The notes beneath the pieces were generated by a model. That model worked only from the letters and a program-made list of their open reading frames with translations. It was not told the origin of the DNA and did no database searches. DNA of 64,000 bases from Cryomorphaceae bacterium 1068 (GTDB lineage Bacteria > Bacteroidota > Bacteroidia > Flavobacteriales_D > Cryomorphaceae): contig JAPVXR010000008.1 of the NCBI GenBank assembly GCA_027214385.1, positions 62,001-126,000 of the forward strand, read 5' to 3'. The position numbers were made by a program, and so were the translations under genes. The first letter of the stretch is position 1. Every line of letters begins with the position of its first letter. Below are positions 49,343-61,400 of the stretch, in pieces.

Positions 49343-50410
49343 TTATTGATTGGGATTGGTTAAAATCAAATCCAAGAATATGGGTAAGTGATCGCTGTAC
49401 CCACCTTTGTAAGACGGTCCCTGATAAGTCCTGTTTGTGACAGAATTTCCCGCTGCATTTTCTTTGAGAAGCCAAGGAGCATCAAATACCCCTACATGTC
49501 CGTAGCCCGTGAAAGTTTTTCCTTCTTGTAAAAGGTTCTCACTTACTATGAATTGATCTAGGACTCCCCATTCGCCGGCAAAGCTATGCGTACCAAATTT
49601 GTGTTTAATGGGAAACATGAGATTTACCAAATCACCTTTTTCTACGGTTTCCAAGTTGTTTTTGGTACCCAGACTTTCGGTAAGGCTCAAATCGTCCGGC
49701 TCGTCATTCAGATCGCCGGTGATGACGATCAAAGGATTTTTAAAACGGCTCTGTAGGCTATCCACCTTTTGCCGAAGAACGGAAGCCACATAAGCTCTCG
49801 AAGGTTCGGAAACAAACTGACCTCCATAACGAGAAGGCCAATGGTTTACAAAAAAGTGTAGCGTATCTCCATTCGGTATAATTCCCTTAACGTAGAGCAT
49901 ATCTCTGGTATTACGGTCGGGATCGAATGGAAATTTTATGCGGAAATATTTGTAAAGAATCGGTTCGAAGCGATCGGGTTGATATAGGCATGCCACGTCA
50001 ATTCCGCGACTGTCGGGAGAGTCCTCGTGAATGTATTCGTACCCTGCATTTTTCAATGGTGAGAATTTAGTGAGTCCATCCATAGCCCACTTGCTCTCAA
50101 CCTCGCATATACCCATAAGTTCTACAGGCTGCCATCCGCCCAAGGCCAGAATGGTTCTTCCCAAACCATTTTTCTTCTTGTCATATCTGGCGTATGTGTA
50201 TCTGTTAGCCCCATCGGGAGTGAAGCTTTCATCACGTGTCAGGCTATCGTCTTCCAGATCAAAAAGATTTTCCAGATTGTAGAAACCAATTCTAAAGACA
50301 TTGTCCAAGTGATCTTCTCGATCAAAGTCGTTGTAACGGACAAAGGTTTCTTGGCCAACACTCAAGTAGCTCGTGAACAAAAAGAGCGCTATGAGCAAGT
50401 GTTTTATCAC
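49343..50410 (-). CDS. Exported endonuclease/exonuclease/phosphatase-family protein
   Basis: A 355-residue EEP-fold enzyme with a signal peptide (MIKHLLIALFLFTSYLSVGQ). The metal and active-site motifs are visible: FYNLENLFDLEDD, LMGICEVESKWAM (the metal-binding Glu), FVNHWPSRYGGQ, VITGDLNDEPDD and GGYSDHLPIFLDL at the end. Relatives cleave DNA, RNA or phosphodiesters, or act on lipid phosphates. Extracellular or periplasmic DNA degradation for phosphate scavenging is a reasonable guess. Its ATG overlaps the lgt stop by 4 bases. Confidence 0.9.
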   Translation of the reverse strand: MIKHLLIALFLFTSYLSVGQETFVRYNDFDREDHLDNVFRIGFYNLENLFDLEDDSLTRDESFTPDGANRYTYARYDKKKNGLGRTILALGGWQPVELMGICEVESKWAMDGLTKFSPLKNAGYEYIHEDSPDSRGIDVACLYQPDRFEPILYKYFRIKFPFDPDRNTRDMLYVKGIIPNGDTLHFFVNHWPSRYGGQFVSEPSRAYVASVLRQKVDSLQSRFKNPLIVITGDLNDEPDDLSLTESLGTKNNLETVEKGDLVNLMFPIKHKFGTHSFAGEWGVLDQFIVSENLLQEGKTFTGYGHVGVFDAPWLLKENAAGNSVTNRTYQGPSYKGGYSDHLPIFLDLILTNPNQ

Positions 50411-51237
50411 GATTTGGATAAGCTTTTAGGCTTAGGTCTAAAAATCAAATACAGCCCTGCCACTACGAAAGGAATGCTCAATATTTGTCCCATGTTGATG
50501 GGGAGGTCGTTTTCAAATGCTTCTTGGTTTACCTTAACGAACTCGTCTAAGAACCTAAGTGAGAAAAGGATGACCATGAACACGCCAAAAATGAAACCGT
50601 TTTGAAGCTTTTGTCTTTTTTCTTTCCAAAGCCAAAAAGTGATACCCATTAGAAAAAGGCAGTATATGGCTTCATAAAGTTGGGCAGGATGCCGTGGATC
50701 CTGAGAAAGAAATTCGGGATACGCATTTTCAAAAACGACACCCCAAGGTAAATCTGTTATTGTACCAAGAATCTCTGAATTCATGAGGTTTCCTGTGCGA
50801 ATGCAGGCCCCCGTAAAACATACCACAATGACTAACCGGTCCATCACCCAAAGGAAATCGAACTTGTATTTACGACAGTAAAGTACAATGGCAGTTAAGA
50901 TTCCGATTGCGCCACCATGACTTGCCAATCCACCTTCCCAAATCTTAATGATATCAATCGGGTTGCTCAAGTAATTGGCGGCATCGTAGAAAAATACGTG
51001 ACCGAGCCGGGCACCGATAATAGTCCCGATTACAACATAAACGGCCAGATCTTCTACATTCTTTTTTGTCTTGCCATCCTTTTCGAAAATATAGAATAGC
51101 ACATACTCACTGACGAGAAGACCGATTACGAATAGAATACCGTACCACCGAACAGGCCAGTCGATGAATGGAATAGTAAAAGCAGTGGGATCTACGTCCC
51201 AATGGATAACCAATAGTGAGCTTAATAACGAAATCAT
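50407..51237 (-). CDS. lgt: Prolipoprotein diacylglyceryl transferase
   Basis: A 276-residue inner-membrane enzyme that transfers diacylglycerol to the lipobox cysteine of prolipoproteins. It has about seven hydrophobic segments. The Lgt core stretches are PVRWYGILFVIGLL, GTIIGARLGHVFFYDAANYL, WEGGLASHGGAIG (catalytic His region), GACIRTGNLMNSEILG and HPAQLYEAIYCL. The loop reads IRTGN where many homologues have IGRLGN. The length is typical. A -7 box (TAACTTCG) lies seven bases upstream. The EEP-family gene is coupled downstream. Confidence 0.95.
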   Translation of the reverse strand: MISLLSSLLVIHWDVDPTAFTIPFIDWPVRWYGILFVIGLLVSEYVLFYIFEKDGKTKKNVEDLAVYVVIGTIIGARLGHVFFYDAANYLSNPIDIIKIWEGGLASHGGAIGILTAIVLYCRKYKFDFLWVMDRLVIVVCFTGACIRTGNLMNSEILGTITDLPWGVVFENAYPEFLSQDPRHPAQLYEAIYCLFLMGITFWLWKEKRQKLQNGFIFGVFMVILFSLRFLDEFVKVNQEAFENDLPINMGQILSIPFVVAGLYLIFRPKPKSLSKS

Positions 51238-51244
51238 GTGCCGC

Positions 51245-51252
51245 CGAAGTTA
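51245..51252 (-). promoter_or_regulatory. Probable -7 box for lgt
   Basis: The minus strand reads TAACTTCG, fitting TAnnTTYG, seven bases before ATG 51237. Confidence 0.4.
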
Positions 51253-51293
51253 TGCATTTGTCGGCTGATTGAACCCACCGGGTATCCCCTAAC

Positions 51294-54200
51294 TTATCGG
51301 ATTAAAGTGATAAATCCCGTAAGCTCGTACTTATCCTCCGTCGTAGCAGAGGTGATTTCAAGTACGTAGGTGTAAACGTCCGTATCAGAGAAGTACTCTG
51401 AATCGGTATTGCCTCCGTTCCAAGCTGTATTTATATTCGATGTTTGGAATACGAGCCGTCCCCATCTATCGTAGATTTTGCACGAATAGGATGAGAGGTC
51501 AACAGTCGTTCCAACGGGTCTCCACAGGTCATTAATTCCATCGCCATTCGGGGTGAAAGAATTCGGAATGAACCACAAGAGGTCATCATTGATTACCAAT
51601 ACTTTACTCAAAGTATCGATACAGCCGTTTACATTTTCGCTGATTAGTGTAATCAAATATTCACCTGCAGTATCTGTTGGGAATCTGTATTGAGACAATC
51701 TCGAATCGCTTTCGTCAAACGCAGGATCTCCATAAAGGAATAAAGTCTTTGCGATGGGGCCTGGACTCGATACATCTTGGAAAGAAATCAATGGATTCTT
51801 AACCGTAGTCGGATTCGGGTTGATATTGAAATTGGCAATGAACGGTTCGGGATTATCCAAAACCAAACTGTCATACAACTCGCAACCAAATTCATTTCTT
51901 ATCCCTATGGTTGCTATGGTATCAGGACAAACAAATCCAATGCTATCCATCTCCCATTCTGCACCTCCGTTATAGGTGTATTCTACAGCGTCAGAAGAAG
52001 AAATGATCACTCGAGCATTGCAGGAATCTCTACAAAGCGCTCCTCTTCCAAGAATAGACATATCGATAGGTGCTGGTTGTCCTATTTCGAAGAAAGTAGA
52101 ATCTACACAACCTACATTATCGGTCACCTTAGCTACATATGTACCTAAGCAAAGGCTATCTCTCAATTGATTTACTCCGCCTGGCACTCCTCCTGTCCAC
52201 TCTATACTGTATACTCCTGTACTTGTTGTTCCTCCAGTTGGAATGGCAATAGCCGTTCCCGAGCATTCGTCAAAACAAATGGCATCTTCAGGTAGTACGG
52301 CGATTTCAAGCGAATCTGCCAAAATAACTTGAACCACATCTGAATCTTCACAGAAGGTTCCGTTAAAATCAGTAAAAGTGAGTTCGTATGTTCCTCCGGG
52401 TGAAGGCGCAGTGATGGTAGCTTGCGGATCATTGATGTCACTGAACGTAATCTCTGGTGGACCGCTCCACGTGCCTATTCCTACGGGGATATCTCCCTGA
52501 AGCTGATAAGTGAGGGCACAGGCGACTGCATCGGGACCTGCATTGGCATTTGTTTGACAGCAAAAGTCATTAGTGGACGGCAAAACCGTTATAACGAGGT
52601 TTGATGAGTTTGAGCAAAGCCCGTTTGATACAGTATATGTCAAATCAAAATTACCTCCATCGGGATAGTCAGTTGGGCTGAATTCCAATGATGGAAATTC
52701 TAGTCCGGTGGCATTGTCAATCCATGTTCCTCCAAGTGCTGGATTACCTCCAAGGAATGAAGTCAAAAGATTGGTAGGTAAGTTATAACATAGCGTCGTA
52801 TCCGTGTCATTTCCAGGGTTCACATCCTGATCGGGTGCAACCAATACTTGATCTGTTATCAAGCAACCAGGTAGACCTAAAGGATAGGCAGATACGGTAT
52901 AGGTTGTTGGTTGCGATACAAATACCGTTGGATTCTGCACATTGGGGTCAGAAAGACCGTCAGCAGGGCTCCATGTCCACACAAGTCCTGAACCGCCATC
53001 GCACGATATGGAGATATCAATGGCTTCTTCAAATCCACCTGCACAGGAGCCTCCAAAGCCTCCACTGTTTAGCTGGAAAGTCAAACATCCCGTTGGGTTT
53101 GTAGCTACAAATGATTGCCCGGAGACATCGCCGTTGAAGAAATTTCCTAGAACCGGAGCTCCCGTGTTATCTCCGTCATATACAGTAATGGTGTTCCCGA
53201 AAAATCCCAAGGTTCCTCCGGTAAAAGTCATTTCAATTTGGGTGCCATCTCCTGGTGTGTCGGGACAATAGGTTTCCGTGATAAAGTCTCCTGAATCATA
53301 GCAGTAACTGTAACTTCCGGCGGCGCCTGAGCATTCTCCTGTAGCTCCTAAAACTGATGCTTGTAAAGTGGCCGGATCGGCACATAAAAAAAGATCGGGT
53401 CCTGCAGTAATATCAGGTCCAACCACCGCCTCAATTACTACGGTTGTATCAAATGTACAGCCGAAATTATTCGTTGAGGAGAAGGTGTATTCGTAGGTGC
53501 CTACTTCATCAAAAAAGACATCGATAGTGTTGGCATCATCTGAGACATTGACAATGTTTGGGCCTGCCCAAAAAGTGGAGTCAGAGCCATACCCGATAAC
53601 AGGTGTGAAGGTTGTGATATCGGGAAAGAGGGCAGGATTAAAATTAATTCCCCATTCAAAAATGTAACCGTTGTCTATAGCAAGATTATCTAAGACACTA
53701 AAAGTCCAGTCTCCATTCAATGGACAACCTACAAAGTTGCATAGATCTTCTTCTGATTGATAATTACCAGGGGGTACGGAGCCGGCAACAGGAGTTTGGT
53801 CGTCAAGATTTCCGTTACTCAGATTTGGCTCCCATCCGTATTGATATCCTACTCCGGGATCATTAGAGCCGTCATCAATAGCTTCTCCTAGAAATGTTCC
53901 TCCTCCTCCATTTGGGTAAGGAAGCATAACCACGTTCGTTCCGTTCGGGCACGTCAGAGAGATTTGAAGATCTCCTAAGTAGGAGTGCTCCATATTGACA
54001 AAGACGTCAAGAAAGTCATCACAATCATCGAGCGTAGCGCCAGGCTCGAAAAAGTCAAAGGTTAAGGTGGATTCATAAGAGAAACCTGCACCATCTGCTA
54101 AGAAAGTCTCACCAGCAACGACCTGAGGAGGTAGAGCAGTCCAAGTCACACTTTCCACAGGGTTACCGTCTAAAGTTGCCGTACTGCCGATGCACACCGG

Positions 54201-55010
54201 TGATTCAAAATCAGGGTTAAAAACCGGAATAGTACTTACCAGTATTTGAAGCGGGTCAACGTTTAAGCTCCTACAACCATTGTCATCAACTACGGAGAGG
54301 CTTACAAGGTATTCACCTGGTTCAGTGAAGGAATGAGTTATATCATCGGCAGTAAAAACAGTATCTACTGTACCGTCATCAAAATTCCAGACCCATAAAT
54401 CAAGATTAAATCCTGGTTCGGCAAAAGATCCAATATCAGAAAAAGTTACGGGTGCATCCAGGCAAATCCCGATAGACTGGTCGGGTCCAATCGGTTCAGG
54501 GTCGGTGATTTGAGAGGCACTGGTAGGAGTAGCACATGGAGTCGTACAGGCAATTGTACCTTGCCAACCAGGACCTCCACTTCCGTTGGGGTTCGAGTTA
54601 AATACAAAGGTCAGACATCCGGAAACGTTATTCACTGTTCCTGTAACGGGGAGACCTTGCAAATCATTTCCCGTGTAACTCCCCAATGAAGCAGCTGAAG
54701 CATCATCACCATCAAAAATGAATAAATAATCGCTGTTATTCGGATTTGGACTTTGATAGAGTTGAAATGCTACAAAATCAACTGATATAACATCTCCGGG
54801 GTTATCAGGACATATAGTGAAAGTGTAATCATTACCCGCTGTGTATGGGCCTCCTTCTCCTGAAATGGGATCATTTCCATCGTCATAAAAACTACCCGAA
54901 CAAGTCGTTATCTCACCATTCTCGATGAGAAATACTTGACCACTTGCAGTATGAACTACAACAGTCAGCAATAAAAAAAGTGAGAGTCTAATTAGTTTAC
55001 TTAAGATCAT
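51294..55010 (-). CDS. T9SS type-B secreted multidomain adhesin (CUB-like, PKD, P-domain, SprB repeats, CHU_C)
   Basis: A 1238-residue exported protein starting MILSKLIRLSLFLLLTVVVH at 55010 (a 15-codon upstream extension overlaps the previous stop). A CUB-like fold covers roughly residues 28-155 and again about 575-690. A PKD domain (VWNFDDGTVDTVF) precedes a proprotein-convertase P-type domain (MEHSYLGDLQISLTC to GDWTFSVLDNLAIDNGYIFEW). About 906-1053 hold SprB-like repeats (ICFDECSGTAIAIPTGG, CLGTYVAKVTDNVGC). A second PKD-like region and the C-terminal gliding-motility domain (FIPNSFTPNGDGINDLW to the IR end) follow. It should be exported and attached at the cell surface. It lies one base after the small exported gene. 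Confidence 0.93.
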   Translation of the reverse strand: MILSKLIRLSLFLLLTVVVHTASGQVFLIENGEITTCSGSFYDDGNDPISGEGGPYTAGNDYTFTICPDNPGDVISVDFVAFQLYQSPNPNNSDYLFIFDGDDASAASLGSYTGNDLQGLPVTGTVNNVSGCLTFVFNSNPNGSGGPGWQGTIACTTPCATPTSASQITDPEPIGPDQSIGICLDAPVTFSDIGSFAEPGFNLDLWVWNFDDGTVDTVFTADDITHSFTEPGEYLVSLSVVDDNGCRSLNVDPLQILVSTIPVFNPDFESPVCIGSTATLDGNPVESVTWTALPPQVVAGETFLADGAGFSYESTLTFDFFEPGATLDDCDDFLDVFVNMEHSYLGDLQISLTCPNGTNVVMLPYPNGGGGTFLGEAIDDGSNDPGVGYQYGWEPNLSNGNLDDQTPVAGSVPPGNYQSEEDLCNFVGCPLNGDWTFSVLDNLAIDNGYIFEWGINFNPALFPDITTFTPVIGYGSDSTFWAGPNIVNVSDDANTIDVFFDEVGTYEYTFSSTNNFGCTFDTTVVIEAVVGPDITAGPDLFLCADPATLQASVLGATGECSGAAGSYSYCYDSGDFITETYCPDTPGDGTQIEMTFTGGTLGFFGNTITVYDGDNTGAPVLGNFFNGDVSGQSFVATNPTGCLTFQLNSGGFGGSCAGGFEEAIDISISCDGGSGLVWTWSPADGLSDPNVQNPTVFVSQPTTYTVSAYPLGLPGCLITDQVLVAPDQDVNPGNDTDTTLCYNLPTNLLTSFLGGNPALGGTWIDNATGLEFPSLEFSPTDYPDGGNFDLTYTVSNGLCSNSSNLVITVLPSTNDFCCQTNANAGPDAVACALTYQLQGDIPVGIGTWSGPPEITFSDINDPQATITAPSPGGTYELTFTDFNGTFCEDSDVVQVILADSLEIAVLPEDAICFDECSGTAIAIPTGGTTSTGVYSIEWTGGVPGGVNQLRDSLCLGTYVAKVTDNVGCVDSTFFEIGQPAPIDMSILGRGALCRDSCNARVIISSSDAVEYTYNGGAEWEMDSIGFVCPDTIATIGIRNEFGCELYDSLVLDNPEPFIANFNINPNPTTVKNPLISFQDVSSPGPIAKTLFLYGDPAFDESDSRLSQYRFPTDTAGEYLITLISENVNGCIDTLSKVLVINDDLLWFIPNSFTPNGDGINDLWRPVGTTVDLSSYSCKIYDRWGRLVFQTSNINTAWNGGNTDSEYFSDTDVYTYVLEITSATTEDKYELTGFITLIR

Positions 55011-55011
55011 T

Positions 55012-55428
55012 TCAGTCGGTGATTTCTTGAAATTGTTTTCTGATGGATTCAGCATCTATCAGCACGAGCATGTAGTTTTCGTCTACTCTGTAATATTGTA
55101 CTTCGTTTTCACTAAGGCGAAAGTTATAGCCAAGTATATTCAGAACCTTGTTTTCTATCATACTTGAAGTAATATCCGGCAAGTTCTCATGAAGCTTTTC
55201 GATGTCACTGATATCTTTTAGAGCTTCTAGATTTTTAGAGGAAGGAATTTCAGCAAGATAGTATCCGTTTTCATTGTAAAACTCAATGAATTCAATTCTC
55301 TCGGGATACTGCTCTCTGATTTGGTTCGCATTTTCTGAACCGTAAATATCATCCAAGGTAGTTGAGCTTTGAGCCATCAATCCCAAGAAAGAAAATGGAA
55401 CCAGAACTATCAGTAAGAAGTATTTCAT
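55012..55428 (-). CDS. Small exported protein between two giant adhesins
   Basis: A 138-residue protein with a signal peptide (MKYFLLIVLVPFSFLGLMAQ) and a mature domain of about 118 residues rich in Glu, Asn, Ile and Tyr (STTLDDIYGSENANQIREQY, YYLAEIPSSKNLEALKDI, EVQYYRVDENYMLVLID). I do not recognise a domain family. It has no T9SS sorting tail and no lipobox. It starts 28 bases after the stop of the ~2600-residue protein and ends one base before the ATG of the 1238-residue one, so all three are one transcription unit. A periplasmic helper for the adhesins is a possible role, but that is inference from position. Confidence 0.75.
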   Translation of the reverse strand: MKYFLLIVLVPFSFLGLMAQSSTTLDDIYGSENANQIREQYPERIEFIEFYNENGYYLAEIPSSKNLEALKDISDIEKLHENLPDITSSMIENKVLNILGYNFRLSENEVQYYRVDENYMLVLIDAESIRKQFQEITD

Positions 55429-55455
55429 TTTGCTATTTAATTTCTGCGGGTTGAT

Positions 55456-58400
55456 TTATCGAATAACCGTTACAGTCCCTTTAAAGTCAACTTTTTCTAG
55501 AGACAATGGATTCTTCGTTTCAATTTGCCAAACGTAAACTCCCGTTTTGACATAATAGTCATCACCATTCATACTACCATTCCACGCCTTACTCGGGTCG
55601 CTGGATTCGAAAACGACATTGCCATACCTATCAAAGACTGATAGAAGGTAGTCGCTTTCATCAATGTTTGTAAGTACCGGTCTCCATAGATCGTTAAGTC
55701 CATCACCATCGGGAGTGAATGCCGAAGGCACGTAAACGAGCATCTCGGGCTTAACTTCCACAATGTCTGACCACTCATCCAAGCACCCTGTTATAGGATC
55801 AATGGCAGTGAGAATCACTGTGTAATTTGCCAGCACTCCCCCGGGGAATTCGAAAGTCGGATTGAATTCAGTAGACGTATCGAGAGAGTCAAACTGCCAG
55901 AAGTAGAAATTCTCATCACCTCCTGACGATTCATTCAAGAATCTCACCTTAGTGTCTTCAGAATTTACTGGATTGGGATTGTAAGTGAATCTCGCTCGTG
56001 GTCCCGGATCAACAGTGATGGTTAGCGTGTCGTCTGCGACACAATCCCCATTGCTGGCAGTCAGTACATAGGTGTATGTTCTAACCAATGGAATGAGGTC
56101 ATCATCACCCAAGATGAAGGTAGGATTCGGATCCTTAGGATCAGATAATCGATCGGCTGGAGACCAGGTATAATCCAGTTCAGGAACTCCGATTACGCCT
56201 ATGGATACTGATCCTGCATCAGAACAGATGGTATCATTTTGTAAGACGGGTGCATCCGGCAATTCACCTACAGGTATAAATTTAGAGTTGTTTGGCGTAT
56301 TGGTACAAACGGGATTCGAGCTGTCTTCCACGTAGAGCACCTGAGTAAATACAGGTTCTGTGGGTTGAAGCACTTCTAAATAGTCGGTTGTCAGACCTGT
56401 CAAGGTGATGGTATCGTCTTCCAGAAGATAAGTCATCGTAAATGGAGGAGTTCCTTGTAAGTCATAGATCAACTCTAACTCCTGACCAATGCAGATTTCA
56501 TCTTGATTGGAAAGCACTTCGGCAGTTGGCAGCTGATTCACTATTAGGGCCGCATCGCTGTCCAGTCCTTCACCTTCGCAACTTTGGTCATTTACCTGTG
56601 TGATGATGTACTCACCATTCTCTCCTGATAAGAAGGAGTAAATGGCCGATTCAGAGGTAATGGCAGGTTGCGGAATTCCATCGATTGTGTACGTTACCGA
56701 CCAAGGTCCGTCACCCGTTAATTCAATTTCAAACGGCAACTCATCTCCTTCACAGACGGTTCCACCTCCTGTGATCAATGCCGTAGGTGAGGCCAAAATG
56801 GTCACATCAAGAGCGCCTGAAACCGTTCCCACACAATTCGCATCGCTAAGAGAAGTAAGCGTATAGTTTCCATCTTCTTCGGCCGGTATGGTGAGCTGAT
56901 TGCTGAACGTCGTAATGGGTTCTGTACTTTCTACTCCGTCGATGCTATAGAAAATAGTCCAAGGAGCCTGACCGGTCAAATTCACAATAGGTCCGTCTCC
57001 ACTATTTTCACATACCTCGCCATCTCCTGAAAGTACAGCAGTAGGCGTATTGAAGTTAGAAACTTCAACCAATCCTGAGACTGATCCATCACAATTGGCA
57101 TCACTCACTGAAAGTAGCGTGTAATTGCCAGGGGTAGCCGTTGGGAAAACATATTCATTGTCAGTTGTACTAATCGGAGTTTGTGGGGCGGCATTTATAG
57201 CATATTGGAAATCCCATGGCCCTTCACCCGTAAGTGAAACAGTAATGTCAACAGTCTCTCCGGGACATACCGTTCCAAATCCCGAAATCTGTGCACTTGG
57301 AAGAGCATTAAAGACAACAGGGATACCATTCGTTTCGTCGGTGCAGTCATCCGATAGGATCACGTTTCCGAAAACATCCGTATTTCCTGCAACCCCTGTA
57401 ACGTAATAGGTCTGTCCAAATATGATCTCGTCAGGCGTAGGAATCGTTGCTGAGTTATATCTGTCAAATATGAAACCGATCTGCGTTTCGCTTCCATCAT
57501 GGAGAAGGTACTGAAAACCATCATTCCCATCCAATACTTCGTCTGAGTTGAAAGGAACAACTAGGTTTTCATCCTCACAGATTTCGATCAAACCGGGAGC
57601 AATACTACCCGCATCGGTGATGCAAACGCATTGGAAAACACCATCTACATCTACTGAAGGACAAGCTCCTGCATCAGAAACGGTGAAAGAGTAGGTATCA
57701 CCGCTATTGATAGGGAAACTTTCATAAGCTCCTCCTGTGAAGGATTGGCCAAATGGATTGACCTGATAGGTTCCTGCTATACCTCCGCTTACGTCAAAGC
57801 TTACGGTGTAATTTTCATTAATAATGTCGCATGTTTCCGTGACATTATTCACAACCAGCGGAGCATCTACTGTGACGGTAACCGGTAAACCATTAACAAG
57901 TCCTGTGCAGTTTGCATCGTTTACAGATAGAATCGTATAGGTCGTTGTTGCCGAAGGACAAACGGTTACCATGTGTCCGTTTGAAATATCAACTAGTGAT
58001 ATTGGATTTCCCGGATCTGATGAATTTTCATAAACAACGTCCCATGGTCCGTCACCTTGAAGATTGAAGGTTAAAGTCGCACAATCGCCGCTGCAAACCG
58101 AAGTGGTTCCACTTAACGATCCTGCAGCAGGGCAGTCACAATCAGGATCGACTCCTGATACTACCTGATCAGAACAAGGTGAGCCATCAGAGATGGTAAA
58201 GCTATAGTTCGTGTCATTCGGAATCAGAGCAGACTCGTAAGAATCCGTGCCCGGGATAATTCCTCCACCATATGATCCGCCTGCGGTTACGTTGTAATTG
58301 CCATCCCCACCTTCGATATCAAAAGTCACGATGTAGCCTGTTTGAGCCTGATTGCACTGAACCACGATATTATTGATTGCAATCGGATCGTTGATCGTAA

Positions 58401-61400
58401 TGTTATAAAGGGCTTGGTCATCAGGGCATTCTGTGCCCGTAACTACGTAGGTGTAAACGTCGGATGAAGCACTGTTAAGAGTAATCGTATTTCCGGGAAC
58501 CTGAGCTCCACCTGAGGTGAAGAAATCGCCTGATCCCGCCGTGCCACCTACCAAGTTATTTAGGTTGTAAGGAGCATTGGTCGCACAGAATACCTCAGTT
58601 ACAGGAGGCCCTGCATTTGGAGGTGTTTCAACAAACACCGTAATTGCATCTGATGCAGTGGTACTGCAGTTTTGATCTGCGACACCTGTAAGCGTGTAGG
58701 TAGTTGTGGTTACTGGAGTGACTTGAAGGAAATCTCCAGACACGAAAGGTCCTTGATTGGTAAATGTGTTGGTCCCATCACTGTAATCGATTGTAAAGGT
58801 CGGCGCTCCTGAAGGAAAGCTCAATTCGATGTTGGCCGTGCTACCTTCACAAATTGTGATTGAATTATCGACAAACTCCGCACTGGCAGGGCAAGCACAA
58901 TTCGGTGAATTGATCGGTCCGGCTGATACATCCGGACATGGCCCCGTATCACTTATAGTATAGCTGTAGGTATTCCCGGTCGGTATTTCATCGGAAACAA
59001 AAGTATTTCCCGTTATCGGGCCTTCCGGATCTAATCCTGTTATGCTGTAATTACCATCTCCACCCGAAATTTCCAGAGCTACTGTATAATCGGTTTGAGC
59101 AGCATTACACACAGCTGATACAACGCTGACGCTTATTGGGTCAATGAAGTTGAGGGTATAAGTAGCCACATCATTCGGACATTGTGTTCCTGAAACTGTG
59201 TAAGTGTACACACCTGAGCTGGCTGCAGTCTGAGGGATAGTCGTCACAACATTTCCGCCGGCATTTGTAAAAACACCGGGTTGATCTGCTGCTCCATCAA
59301 TAATGGAAGACAAGACAAGAACACCACCTGAACCACAGAATTCCAGTGTAACATCAGGACCTGCATCAGGGGTCGGTTCTACTATAACATCAACTACGTC
59401 ATTTACACTCGTTGAGCAGTTTTGATCTGATACGCCTGTGAGGGTATAAGTTGTTGAAGCAATAGGATTTACTTGTAAAAAGTCTCCTGAAACAAACGGC
59501 CCTTGATTGGTAAACGTATTCGTCCCGTCAGTATAGTCAATGGTAAACGGAGATGCTCCGGTTGGGAAATTGAGTTCGATGTTGGCTGTGCCTCCTTCGC
59601 ATATCGTGATAGAAGGAAAATCGACAAACTGTGCATCAGCCGGACAAGAGCAGTTCGGTCCTGCTGTTACGGGTTGAACAAATGGGGCGCACGGCCCTGA
59701 ATCATCTACGTTGAATGAGTAGGTGTTACCTGCAGCAAAAGGCAACGATTCATAAGTGTTTCCAACAAAAGGACCGCCGGGTAATCCTGTTACAGTATAA
59801 TTTCCGTCACCACCTGTAACTGTAAGTGTAACGATATACTGAGTTTGATCAGGAGTGCACTGAGCATCTACCACAACACTAATTGGCGTTTGTAAATTGA
59901 GCGTGTAAAATGCAATATCGTCAGCACATTGACCTCCATTTACGGTGTAGGTATATGATCCGGCTGCTCCCGCAGAAAGCGTTACGATTCCACCAGGCAC
60001 GATAGCTCCTGAGCCTGTGTTTGTGAATGTTCCCGGAGTATCAGCTCCGGGATCTAAGATAGAATTAAGATCAAAAGCTGTATTGTCAGCACATTGAGTA
60101 GTTGATACAGGAGGTCCTGCATCTGGTGCACATTGAACGGTAAGTTGAAGCGTGGAGCTATTTTCACAGCTTCCCGCAACTACCGTATATCCTAGCTGAA
60201 GAGTTGTTCCACAAGCACCTGATATGTCATAAGGATTGGCTACAACGGTGCCCGTTCCAAGGTCAGTCCAAACGCCACCGCTTAGAGGAGATCCGTTCAA
60301 ATAGCTTGTCAGGTCTATGTTTCCCAGAGTCTGGCACAAAGTAACGTTGGTATTGATTCCTGCGCTTGGAGCAGGCTGAACAGCAACAGTTACAGTCGCA
60401 GTAGAAGGAGGGCATCCGGGATTGTTGATTGTGTATGTCGATGAGCCTGGCGGTGATACACCAGGAGTGAACGCGGTAAACGGGAACCATGTCCCCCCCA
60501 TGTCAGGAGGCCCGTTATCTTGGCCTAATGAATCAAAGAGGAAGAATGTAACGTCATTGTCGCAGGCTACTACACTTCGGTCGGTTCCGGCATTGGCTGT
60601 GGCTATATAAGACACATTTATCGTAGCTGAAGCCGTGCAAAGATTGTTTGGCAAGGACTGAACTGTATAGGTGTAAGCACCTGCAGGATCAGTAGCAGGG
60701 TCAACTATTGGAAGCCCCCCCGTTAATGTCCAACCGGCCGGGCCTGTCCATGTTCCACCAGTAGTGACTCCTGCTCCCAATGAGGAAGTGAGATCAACCG
60801 TGCTACCGGCATTTTCACAGATCACCAGCGGGCCGCTTGTTCCCGCATTTGGAATGGATTCGATGGAAATAAAAATGGTTACGTCATCGGAACCACAGCT
60901 ATTTGTTACAGTGTAGGTGTAATTCCCTGAGCTGGCACTTGCAGGATTTAAGGTGCTTCCTGCTACAGGAAAGCCTAGTGGGCCTGTCCAAAAATCACCA
61001 AGCGCAGATGGTGGTGTTGTAAAAAGTGTATTTAATGAAAAGCCGACATCAGAAGCGCAATACTCTTGAGGGACGGTTGTAAGTACTCCGGCAAATGGTC
61101 CGGGCTGGAGATTAATGGTAACTTCAGATTGATCCGCACAGGTTCCTGATCCCACAGAATATTGGTAAACGGCACCATTGGTGACAGTATTACCGTTTAC
61201 GGTGGGCGGAACAACCGGTACTCCGCCTAGTGTCCAAACGCCACCTCCTTGGGGCGTACCACCAAGACCATCACTCAATGGCACATTGAGGTCAGAAGGA
61301 CAAATATCTAAGATGCCATCAAGACCGGCGTCTGCCGTATTGGTCACATTTATGGTAAGCGTATTTGAATCTGAACCGCAAGGGCTATTAATTTGATAGG

